DNA from: Phlebotomus papatasi
Taxonomy: Eukaryota; Arthropoda; Insecta; Diptera; Psychodidae
Length of the DNA stretch: 64,000 nt
Direction of reading: 5' to 3'
NCBI RefSeq assembly: GCF_024763615.1
Contig: NC_077224.1
Coordinates: 77,758,712 to 77,822,711 of the forward strand
Shown here piece by piece: positions 22,629-32,205 of this stretch; the stretch's first letter is position 1; each line of letters starts with the position of its first letter. Position numbers and translations under genes: made by a program. The notes beneath the pieces are model-generated. The model did not search any database. It had not been told where the DNA came from and saw nothing but the letters and a program-made list of their open reading frames with translations.

Positions 22629-22699
22629 TTTTTCTCTGCAATACACAATATCCAAATGATCAGAAAGGTTTTTCACTAATTTTTGCAATTTCTATTACA

Positions 22700-23170
22700 C
22701 TTGGGATGGGTGTAAATGCGAATTTGCCACACGAGAGAGATGCGCACCAAAATGGCGATTGGACAGGAAAGGCCCGTACCACGTGGTAACACGTACAATC
22801 AGGCAACACTGCTAGAAATTTTGCTTGAATTTTTTTTAGACGTTTTCGCCCAAAACTGTTATACTGCCCGCCAAAGTGGCCAAATTCAATCCCAAGATGC
22901 GATTGCAAAAACTTTCAAACAAAATTTCAATGAAAACTGCGAAAAATGCAAGAAAAATTTTCACACAAAAATTTTCTCAATGAATTTACAAAATTTCTTT
23001 GGATTGTGTCCAATGGGCACGTGTTGCATAATTCACTAAAAATTATTATATAAGATTTTTTCGGCAGACGGCGAATTTGTTGAGTAATCAGAGTTGGAAA
23101 AAAATATGCTCATTTATAAATAAAACCGGGCCAGAAAATCACCTTGACGTCATTTTCACGTGGCCTGAGT
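22700..23170 (-). promoter_or_regulatory. candidate promoter of the ADP/ATP carrier with E-boxes and a CRE
   Basis: Upstream of the carrier start codon are three CACGTG palindromes (22780-22785, 23018-23023, 23157-23162) and one full TGACGTCA (23145-23152) only 4 bp from the third E-box. CACGTG is bound by bHLH factors such as Myc/Max or USF-type proteins, and TGACGTCA by CREB/ATF bZIPs; their use here is inferred. The transcription start was not located. Confidence 0.4.
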
Positions 23171-24400
23171 TGGAGATTAGTGTGAGAAAATAAGAAGACG
23201 CGCTAATTGATTACCAAATGCATTGATGAGTGCGAAAATAATTGATTTTGACCTTCGCCATTGTGTAAGGATCAAAAACATGTTTATGTGCATTTTAGAG
23301 AATCATCTGAGACATACAGGTTGCAGATTTAGGACAAATCTATAAATGGATCCTCTTCTCTCGGGTATTGCTGCACTGAAGTGCAAAATCACGCTGAGAT
23401 TGTCAACTCAGTGTCGCTAGCACTTGGCCTAATTTGCATTCGTGCATTTGTTACTTCGGAAGATTCGTAACAAGTGGCAATTGCATCAGTAAATCTAACT
23501 AAACTTGTAGGAATTGTGATTTTTACAAGCACCACTATAAGCACTACTATACAGTAGACTCTTGCTCAATCGGCTCTTTTTCAATCGGGCGAAAAATGTT
23601 GTTGACAATTTTGACATTTAATTATGAAGCTAATTTGCTCAAATTCGCTGTAGTTCTTCCTATTTTATTGTGATTCTTTATAATTGAGCGCTTTTTGTGG
23701 AATTTACAAAGGCTTTGACGCCCAAATCTATCGATAAACCGGATGACATTTCGCCTCAAATGCCCATTTGCGAGATAGTCTACTGTAAGTTTGTGGGAAT
23801 AGAATGAATAGAATAGAGTAAACTAGAGAACGCATAAAAGTAATAATCTGGTCCTTTAGAAGCAACGATGTGATCCAATAATATTGTAATATTTATATTA
23901 TAATATTTATATTATAATATTACCACGAGATATCATCAACAAGAAGAATTAAAGGATCTTTTAAAAAGTGAGGAATTATAAGATACACCTTCGAGCCATC
24001 AAGAAGATATCCAAACGCACTGCAAAAAGCAGTATTAAATTTAAAGGCTTTTAAAAAAGATGACGTCACTTCACTCTTGCATTTAGTCAGCTGATGGATT
24101 TTTGCAACAAAGTAATCCACGGGCCGTTATCTCCTACCGTTTCCCCTGTCCCAATATACCTTTAAGAAAAGTTATCTAATTGTTATACAACCAGAAGTTG
24201 CCCAATCATCCGGATAAAACTAATTCATAGTGCCTATATTTTTGGTTCTCTTGAGCCTGATTTCGCGCTCCCTTGAGTCTCAGCGCAATCTTAAGAGGTC
24301 AAACCTGTGCTCTATCACAATAGTATAAAACTCCTGTTAGAGAAATCACAGCTAAAACTGTCTGAAGGGAGTGAGGAAAATAATTGAAATTACGTAACGA
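23170..24400. other. intergenic, one MITE and an AT palindrome
   Basis: No gene recognised. Contains the element 23552-23785, a run of TATTATAATATT-type palindromic repeats at about 23880-23925 and another TGACGTCA at 24061-24068. Confidence 0.45.
23552..23785. mobile_element. CAGTAGACTC-family MITE, empty copy
   Basis: CAGTAGACTCTTGCTCAATC to GATAGTCTACTG, TA flanks (23550-23551, 23786-23787), 234 bp. It is the uninterrupted counterpart of 12185-12826 and so shows the pre-insertion state of that copy. Confidence 0.85.
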
Positions 24401-24403
24401 AGT

Positions 24404-24752
24404 CTACGCGGCGTCTTCAGCACTTGCTATTCGTCTTTTTTTCAATCGATTTTCCCAAATAAAATGACAGTGAATCACCAGAAGCTTTTCCCATAGTATT
24501 CCAGATATATTCTCCAAATCACATGGTGACCCGATTTTCTCAACAATTTTCCCATTGTGGCCCAGTTTTACGTAATTTTTCAGAAGTGGAGATGTTCCGT
24601 CTCTGTCTTTCATTACTTCCTTCACCGCACTCAACCGCACTTTTCGATATTCTTCCCCTTGATTTTGGTTACATAACTACGAGAAAATTTTCCAACACAC
24701 TTCTTTAACTCTTGAACATCACTTTCTTCAGCACTTTTTGGGCCGTCTAAAT
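24404..24752 (-). pseudogene. frameshifted coding remnant or unrecognised exon
   Basis: On the minus strand a frame covering D-G-P-K-S-A-E-E-S-D-V-Q-E-L-K-K and S-Y-V-T-K-I-K-G continues, after a one-base shift near 24655, into G-E-E-Y-R-K-V-R-L-S-A-V-K-E-V. That frame runs to a stop at 24404 (end R-R-I-A-S-A-E-D-A-A). Together about 115 codons with protein-like composition. A CCCATTTAG acceptor-like site sits at its 5' edge. I do not recognise the family. It could be a decayed gene, a transposon piece or a chance frame. Confidence 0.3.
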
Positions 24753-24949
24753 GGGTAAAATCCAGCAAATTGCAGTTAAAAATCGCAGTAAATTAGGCCG
24801 AATAACTGTACGATTTTGTCACGAGACCTTGGGCTGATCGATACAATTGATTTTTCACTTGTTCAAGGGGCTCGTCCAACTTGGGAAATTTTAAGATGAA
24901 TTTTCATTGCGAATTGGGATTGGAAAAATACTTCTAATTCACTAGGGTA

Positions 24950-25870
24950 GTCATACCTTTTGTGTGATGGAGTCTGTGTGTCCTGAAACGGTGTCTCAAA
25001 TCGCCTAAGAGGGGGTGATTAACTGGGGCGGAGCGCCTTCTCAAGGGGTCGCGTATTGACTAAACGACCGCGATATGATGAGTGAAGAACTAGAATTTTC
25101 ATTCGTTCTCAGTAGCTCATTTGTTCTCTCTCGTGAATCATTGACGATAAACTTCGGCTCTAGTTCCATCACATTCGCTCCCATTGAAGCCGTATACGAC
25201 CACCGCTTACATATGAGACCTCTGACGTCAAGAACCAATGGCCATCTCTCTCACATGACATCTCTCTGAGGAAAAATCCGGCATTAGCGCATGTCCAAAG
25301 AGAGATTTCTTCGAGTAAAACGATAAAATGAGAGTGAGCAATGTGTGCTGCGCCATCTGGATACTGTCATTTCCGGCGAATAAATGACAAATTGCAAGAG
25401 TGGAAGAGTAAGAAAGAGACCGATCATATGGTAAAGGAAAATCCAAGTTCAATGATCATTCGTAGCACTGTCTCTCGCCATTTGACCTGGATTTCCATTT
25501 CTATGGAAGAATCTGTTCGCTTATCACTCTGCGACACTCAATTGTCCCCCTTATCTGCCACATGGAATTCCAAAGTTACGTGATTACCCCGGGAGTGACT
25601 GAGCAAAGTATAGTGATCGCGCGTGGTGACTTTTGAATCGCCTTTCGGTCGTCAATCTAGACACTGACCCGCATACACAAAATAATTTTGAAAAGGGGCC
25701 ACATGGAATAGTTGCACGAGGAGATCTCTCCTCTACTTGACAATGAAACATAAAAATCGCGATCGCGTCACTCATGCTTGGCCCACAGCCAAAATTCACG
25801 AGATCGCTTGGTGCGCAGAATAGAACTATTCTCAGTTAATAAAAACAATCAGACGTCGCCTTGAGAATTC
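24950..25870. other. GC-richer block of unknown nature
   Basis: Base composition is visibly richer in G+C than the surroundings, with many GAGAGA / CTCTCT tracts and no convincing protein on either strand. It ends near GTTAATAAAAACAATC followed by GACGTCGCC, reminiscent of the poly(A)-signal region of an LTR. No matching 5' boundary or target duplication was found, so a solo LTR is only a guess. TGACGTCA occurs at 25224-25231. Confidence 0.3.
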
Positions 25871-26795
25871 ATTGCGAAAGGATATTTCAAAATATTTTCT
25901 TACTCTTCTTAACATTAATAAGTTGCCATTGATTTATTTTCAGGAGGAGATCATTGCTAAGAAAAGAGGAGGTTCCACTATATCACCAATTGATAATATA
26001 AGGATTATTATTTAAGTTAGATATAAGACTAGAATAAGAAAAATACTGAAATCACAAAAAATGTAAAAAATCATAAAAGAAAAATATTTTTTTTATTAAA
26101 GTTAAAAAGAGCATTAACATTTCTCATAAAACAATAATTACGAATGACAGTAGATTTTTAAAAATGTGAAATTATATTTCTGTAAGCAATTCTGCATTCA
26201 AGCATATTCATATGCATATTCATTCAGTTTGTAATTCATGCAATAAAACGCTAAGTTACAAAGATAATTTAACACACAAATAATCAAAGATATATGTGTA
26301 AAAATGTTAAGATAAAGAAAAGGAATAAGTTGTTTTCAATAAGTTTAGTAGTTTAGTTTTTAGATTTTATTTGTATTTTCGGAAATAATTATACTGTCCT
26401 AAATTGCAATTGTAGTAGTTTTCCAAAAATTGTTTTTTTTTGAAAGATTTCATTATTTTTAATAGGAAATATTCCTACATTTAAATTACTTTGTTAAAAC
26501 TATAATTTGATGGTACTCCAAGGGTTTTTTTTAATTAGAGTTATAAAAAAAGTTTTTCTTGTAACCATAGGGAAAATGGTTTTTAAGTCATACAATGGGC
26601 AAATTAAAAAGTATACGTATACACCCTCCTGGTCCGAAAAAAGTCGTACATGTTTTCATACAAATATGTACTATATGTTTCGGAACCGAGAAAGTATATT
26701 TTAAGACTTAAAATTAAATTTATGGATAAAAATATAAAGAAAATCAGTTGACCATTAGTTGAGCAATTCGTATGCTGTCCACGTTTTATCTTTAA

Positions 26796-26964
26796 CACTA
26801 AACCTACCGATCGTTTTTGGTAGTTTTACTATCGCGCTCGGTCAAATGATAGACCACGGTAAAAAATCATAAAGTTGGATAGCGACATTTGTATCGTTTA
26901 AATACGTGTTAATTTTAAACACTTTTTAAACCGGTCTAGTTGGCTAGTCTTGATAGGTTTAGTG
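26796..26964. mobile_element. piggyBac-type MITE candidate with TTAA duplication
   Basis: CACTAAACCTACC at the left and its imperfect complement GATAGGTTTAGTG at the right are each flanked by TTAA (26792-26795, 26965-26968). A TTAA target site with ends starting CAC/CCC is typical of piggyBac elements. 169 bp, non-coding. Confidence 0.7.
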
Positions 26965-27425
26965 TTAATTAGTCAATTCTAAGTATATTTTAGTCAACAT
27001 GATTTTTAAGTTCCAAAATAGAAGGCAACAGGAATTCACATTTGAAGGGATTTTAGTATTAAAATAAAATGAAGAAAAAATCAATTTTAATATCAATTAA
27101 TATCAATTTAATATCAATTAGCAGTAAAGACCTTTTTTTAACTTTTTACTCTTCTTTTATTTAATTTTTCACAAATCATTTTTTATTCTTTACTGCCCAT
27201 TTCGATTTTTTTGCTGACAAAATTCGATTTATACTGCTCATTTCTTGGTGCCAATAAATTACAGGAGTACAATATTAAATGAATATAATATTTTTGACTT
27301 GTGAAAAAAAATAGAGTAAATCTACTAGTTAACTGTAAACATGTAGTGAGATCGCATGTTATCACGATGTTCTTAGATTATTCTTAATAAAAAATATTAG
27401 AAAAAATGTTTCTAGATGAAACATA

Positions 27426-27868
27426 GGGTAAGTGTGCCAAATTTCGGCATAGTTGCATGCAAGCGCCAAAGTCACAAGTTCAAAATGTAATATTTTTCAT
27501 ATAAATTGATTTTTTGTTAATTTTTCTTAAGGAAAATTTAAGAAGAATTTAAATTTCTTCAATTTTATAAGAAGTGTTGCTTGGAACCTTGCGGACAGTT
27601 TATCATCTTTATTTTCTCTAGAATCATTCTTAATACATTTTAAAATGAATAAAAATGTAGACATAGCTTTGGTGGCCTATTTCGGCCACCTTCATTCTCA
27701 TAGTTCCTTGCCCTTCCGGAATCCTTCCAAAGTATTTTTAACATCTCGTTTATCGAAGCTACATTTTTGTTAATTTATTGCATAGTATAATCTCTATAAT
27801 ATGCAAAAACTAAAAATTCATGGATATTTGAGGAATAAAAATATGGCCGGAATTTGGTACACTTACCC
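27426..27868. mobile_element. MITE family B, copy 5 (reverse orientation)
   Basis: GGGTAAGTGTGCCAAATTTC followed by the GCATGCAAGCGCCAAAGTC block that sits at the right in other copies, ending CCGGAATTTGGTACACTTAC plus CC. TA flanks (27424-27425, 27869-27870). Confidence 0.88.
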
Positions 27869-28742
27869 TAAATCTAGCTAGGTGGTACATAAAACTTTCT
27901 TACTAATTTTCTATGCTTCTTTTTCCTTTTAAAAATCACCGAAAAAAGGTTTGGCGAACGTAATTTTGTATATTATTTTTACTAGTTAATATATTACATA
28001 ATTTATTATCAGAAATATCTCTCAAAATAGAATTGAATAGTGATTATATTTCATTAGATGGTTTTGATTTTATAAATAAAATCAAATCAATCATTCTGTT
28101 TTACGCTTAGATTCATTATCGCGGCAAAATATATTTAATTGTTCATAAATGTAAAATTAAAAAAAAGTTTTATATATTAAGTAGACAAGTAGACCAAATA
28201 AAAATAAATAAATTTCTAATTAAGATATTTTCAAATCAATAATAGTTTAGAAATATTTAAAAATTGCATTCAATTTAATATTATAAAGTTTAGAATTATT
28301 GTGAATTACATATCAAAAGCTGTGAAATCTATTTTTTCATGTATGTCTTTTAAAATCCATTAAACTGTTATAAAAGGACTTTACTAATTTTACCTCGAAT
28401 TTTACAGTATAAAAATCATTTAAAAAACTCGTCTAAAAACTGCTAGAAAAACTTAGTAACATTATTGATCTCTGTTTGGAAACTCTATTAAAAATAAATT
28501 AACCAAATTCTTTACTTTTTAATTGTTTCATTTTTAACGCTGAAAACAAAAGCATTATAATATAAATATGAATTAAAATTAAAGATTCGTTCTCCAATGA
28601 ATGCTTAACGTTATCAAATTTAGAAATTATCCGAGGGGGTTTGACTTGAAAATTTCTCGCGCTAATTTTCTTTTGAATTTTGGCGCCGAATTAACCAAAA
28701 TAAATTACAAAATTTTATTTTAATATTAATGTTTTATCGACT

Positions 28743-29477
28743 TTATTCATCAAAAGCATAATCTTTTTCTTGTTTTGTCATTCTCTCAATCGTCTTCTGG
28801 TGTACAAAATTAAGGATATCCATTTGAAAGTTTACAACATCCTCCGGAGGAAGATTCTGAAGCATTTTGTCCAACATCAGGAAGAAGCCAGCATTGGAGG
28901 GGCTAATGGTGGGTGGTTGAACATTCATTTCTTGAGTCTGAATCCCATTGTGGTGAGAATTGTTGAAATCTTCGCTAGTGCTCCTGACAGACTCATCATC
29001 AGGTTCCCTGGATTTTGAGAATGCAGCTGTAATCCGTGGAGTTTGAAAAGATACTTCTGGCTCACAATCGGAATCGCTCAGAATTTCCATCAGTTCATTC
29101 ATATGATTTGCAGTTTGATTCACTTCCAGACCAGATCGTTCATATGGACCATATGAACCATCCTCATTGTCCTGTGCGCTATTGGGCGTCCTACTCCGGG
29201 GGCAAATGAAAGCCTTGATGAAGGACATCTTACTGAAGAGATGCCAAGAGCTGTTGTCCAATGGGCAACCCATTCTTATATTCCTTTTCACTTCTCTCAC
29301 ATAGCGCTCCCTCAGGCTCTTCCATCGAGCCTTGCATTTGTTAACTGGTGTCCCCAAAATTGCCGAAATCTCATCCCAAGCCATCTCCTTCATTTTGTAA
29401 TTATTGTAATCCCGATGGATTTTCTCATACAGACACTTTCGCTCCCTAATTTCTCGAACTAGTCTTTCCTCAAACAT
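28743..29477 (-). CDS. MADF-BESS domain transcriptional regulator (Adf-1-like)
   Basis: Single-exon frame of 244 residues. Residues about 5-90 form a MADF (Myb/SANT-like) DNA-binding domain: L-V-R-E-I-R-E-R opening, Y-N-N-Y-K then W-D-E-I-S-A-I-L-G, and K-C-K-A-R-W-K-S-L-R-E-R-Y on the third helix, with a W-H-L-F near the end. Residues about 197-225 (F-L-M-L-D-K-M-L-Q-N-L-P-P-E-D) resemble a BESS protein-interaction motif. An acidic/serine-rich linker joins them. Such proteins bind DNA in the nucleus and act as activators or repressors; insects carry many lineage-specific copies. The stop codon overlaps an AATAAA. No introns were seen, so a retrocopy is possible but the frame is intact. Confidence 0.88.
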   Translation of the reverse strand: MFEERLVREIRERKCLYEKIHRDYNNYKMKEMAWDEISAILGTPVNKCKARWKSLRERYVREVKRNIRMGCPLDNSSWHLFSKMSFIKAFICPRSRTPNSAQDNEDGSYGPYERSGLEVNQTANHMNELMEILSDSDCEPEVSFQTPRITAAFSKSREPDDESVRSTSEDFNNSHHNGIQTQEMNVQPPTISPSNAGFFLMLDKMLQNLPPEDVVNFQMDILNFVHQKTIERMTKQEKDYAFDE

Positions 29478-29926
29478 TTTTTTCTGAGTTAGTAAACACC
29501 TCTAAATTATTATAAAAAACACTATGCTTCTGATGCTTGAAATTTATTTGACAGCTTCAGGCTTCGCTTAAGAAGCGACAAAGTAAAAACCAAAAAGCTT
29601 CTGCAAATAGTCGTCTAAAGCTCGCTTTGATAAACTTCGGATACGATCCCAATAAAGAGAATAGATGGAAAAAGCGGCTGAATGTCCGCCTGACGAGAAA
29701 CAGAATTCCACAGGCAATATTGACGATTTTAAAATTCAACAGAACTGAGATTTTTACAAGCTCTATTTTAAATTTATTTTAATACAAATAAATAAAATTA
29801 TTGAGCTGAACTAAGTCCATTAGAATATTTTATATCATATCAAATTATTGACAATAAATTTGACATCATTTGCTCAAAAATGGCCCAGATGATTTCGTTT
29901 ATTTTTGGATATGTTTTGAAGGTATA

Positions 29927-30890
29927 CACGGTAAAAAATTTCGGCACGTATTTGTTCCAAAAATTAGCTCGTCTACGGACACCATAATTTTTGGCATAAT
30001 CTTGTTCATTTTATGAGACTCAAAAAGATACCCAATATTAGTAACGAATTTGTTCCAAATTGTAGCTCGTCCACGGACACCGAAAATTTTTGGAACAAAT
30101 TTGTATCTTCTAGGAGGAACAAAAAGATACCTAATATTAGTAACGAATTTGTTCCAATAAATAGCTCGTCTACTATAAAAGCGTATCCCTCCTCTCACAC
30201 TCAGTCACCCGTCACCGAAGTGAAGAGGACGCCAAATCTGTGGCAATTTTCCTGCTACATGGTTTCACTTTGTAAATTCGAGATTCCCTTCCCCTCTTGC
30301 TGCCAGCACTCGCATATGATTTCGTCATGCACGCGTCTGTATAAAACACTCTTAAGTTGATTCTTATTTGATGTTCCTTATGAACTTTCACTACCGAAAT
30401 CCATCTCGACTGAAGTATAGGCCTTAACTGTAAGACGAAATCACTTACACGGATTTGTTCCCAACAATGGGAACAAAAAGATTTCCCATATGAGTAACAA
30501 TTTGGTTCCAAAAATTACCTCGTCCACGGACATCGAAAATTTTTGGAACAAATATGTTACAGATGTAAGAATAATATTGTTATGAAAAAAATGTACCAAT
30601 TTGTTCCTGACAGTGGGAACAAAACAGCCGAGTGCAACAAATTCTGTTCCAAATTTCGGGAACAAATTTGTATAAAAAGAAATCAACTTAAATTTGTAGA
30701 CATTTCACTGTATCAAAACGGTTCCAAAAAAACTCTAACAAAATTGTAACTGTATTTTGTGACGAAACTGTAAAGAAAACTTTTTGGAACAAACAAATAT
30801 CTTTTCTAGGTACAAATTGATTCCAAAGAAATTTGTTCCAAGGAAAACTTGTTCCAATATTTTGATCAGTGTCCAAAAGTTTTTACCGTG
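29927..30890. mobile_element. CACGGTAAAAA element with internal ~100-bp repeats
   Basis: CACGGTAAAAAATTT at the left and GTTTTTACCGTG at the right, between TA dinucleotides (29925-29926, 30891-30892). Inside are several diverged units built on AACGAATTTGTTCCAA, TAGCTCGTC-T/C-ACGGACACC and AAAAAGATACC-C/T-AATATTAG (about 29945, 30050, 30140, 30500, 30660, 30830), some inverted. A non-repetitive segment at about 30172-30445 interrupts them. Confidence 0.72.
30172..30215 (+). promoter_or_regulatory. TATA box and initiator in consensus spacing inside a MITE
   Basis: TATAAAAG starts at about 30174 and TCAGTC, matching the arthropod initiator TCAGT, follows with its A about 29 bp downstream. This is the canonical TATA-to-start distance. 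Only a short frame of about 34 codons follows (start near 30258). Whether it is transcribed is unknown; it may derive from a captured host promoter. Confidence 0.4.
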
Positions 30891-30944
30891 TAGGTCTAGC
30901 TGAACATGTCTTTGGAAAAAGATGCAAAAAGATGAAAAGCATGC

Positions 30945-31477
30945 GAAGATTAAAAGTTTACTTACACTCATCTTAGAATCCAAATACGACTTATCGTGTG
31001 ATCGCGACCGGGAATTGACCGGAAAGTGCACCGCTCCACCGACCGCCTGGAAAATTGTAATTCGGTTCAAGGAACTCAAAACTTTTGTCGAGAAGAAAGG
31101 AAGTGGCCGAAAGCCTGGAATTCAGAAGAGTGGAAAATAAAGTGCTTGACCTTTTCGAGCAGTAACTCAATCTTTCCGTGCGAGATAATGGCAAAAATAT
31201 AGCAATACATTGGATCTTGGTTCATAAAATCAAGAAGAGAAATGGTTTGATAACCTACAAAGCTCAGGTTTCACCCCATCGAATCGACAAACAGCGTCAA
31301 AGTGGTAAAATAAATGGTCACGGAAATTCAACGATGATCTTCTTAAAGTATTCCAAAGCTCTGGGAAAGACGTTCAACCCACCCCGCACTCGGGAAGTCC
31401 ACCCTATTGAGAAATATTCGGGAATATGGATGACTGATCTCAGGGAGAAGGCTCAGCCAGCGATAGACTTGCCATAA
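30945..31477 (+). pseudogene. decayed IS630/Tc1/mariner-type transposase
   Basis: Three blocks in shifting frames resemble this superfamily. First, a helix-turn-helix segment W-K-I-V-I-R-F-K-E-L-K-T-F-V-E-K with the G-S-G-R-K-P-G hinge, near 31047-31115. Second, a segment I-A-I-H-W-I-L-V-H-K-I-K-K followed by Y-K-A-Q near 31200-31265. Third, the C-terminal catalytic neighbourhood P-P-R-T-R-E-V-H-P-I-E-K-Y-S-G-I-W, near 31380-31430, equivalent to the family's N-P-P-N-x-P-x-x-x-P-I-E-x-F-W. Stops and a large internal deletion remove most of the D-D-E/D core, so it is inactive. Confidence 0.55.
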
Positions 31478-32205
31478 CTGTGCTATCACATTAGGATTAT
31501 GGTGCTATTCGAATGAAAAAATGAGCATGTTTTTTAGCACATTACTGTTCTCAAGTACTAAACAGTCCCTGACTGTTCCCACATGTTATTTCAATTAATG
31601 TCAGATGGCATTGTGATCGGGTGAAAGCTTGCTCGGCGGGAATATTCGAATTCGGATTTCGGTTGGGAAATCGACAAGATTAATTTAAAGTCCTCACTTT
31701 CGTAGTATTTTCTACATTTTCTTTATCATGATTGACAAGATGTAAGGTTCTTCTCTCTACACAAAAACTTCATATTTTGCCCAGTCCTCGTCGTGTTACA
31801 AAATCACTAAAAAGTCATGACAGGAACCGACACAAAAGAAAAGTTCAACCGAAATCAGAATTCGAATATTTCCTCCGAGCAAGCTTTCACCCGATCACAA
31901 TTCCATCTGATATTCAGTCAGGTGTGGAGTAATCTGTCATGTTAGCTTGGTGGCGTGATGCAGTTGGATGGCAGGGAGTTGGCAACTTTAGCGTCAACCG
32001 CGGGTTTTCCCAGGTTTTCCATGAGATTTCCCGTGAATTCACATGGTGAAAAGTCGGCGAGCAGCATTAATATTCTCCTCATTATTTTCCTTGAAATGAC
32101 GTATGAGAACAGACATGGTCTTTTTTAGTACTTAGTAATGTGCTAAAAAAAAGCATGGTCACTTTTTCATTGGAATAGCACCATTATTCCTTACATGACA
32201 GTGTA
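31475..32205. mobile_element. large foldback element with nested palindrome
   Basis: The left (GATTATGGTGCTATTCGAATG, GTTTTTTAGCACATTACTGT) and right arms (AGTAATGTGCTAAAAAAAAG, ATTGGAATAGCACCATTATT) are inverted copies. An inner pair of arms covers about 31600-31912 (GTGATCGGGTGAAAGCTTGC and its complement). A fragment of the same family (GACAGGAACC-A/G-ACACAAAA, CTAAAAAAACATG) occurs at about 54317-54480. Confidence 0.65.

Larger units (their letters stand above)
25871..28740. other. AT-rich intergenic region with two MITEs
   Basis: Very AT-rich, with homopolymer runs throughout. Apart from the elements at 26796-26964 and 27426-27868 nothing was recognised; all open frames are short and low in complexity. 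Confidence 0.5.

Noticed and set aside
23880..23925. Dense ATATT palindromes as a possible origin or matrix attachment site
   Set aside because: Simple AT repeat in AT-rich DNA; nothing else supports such a role.
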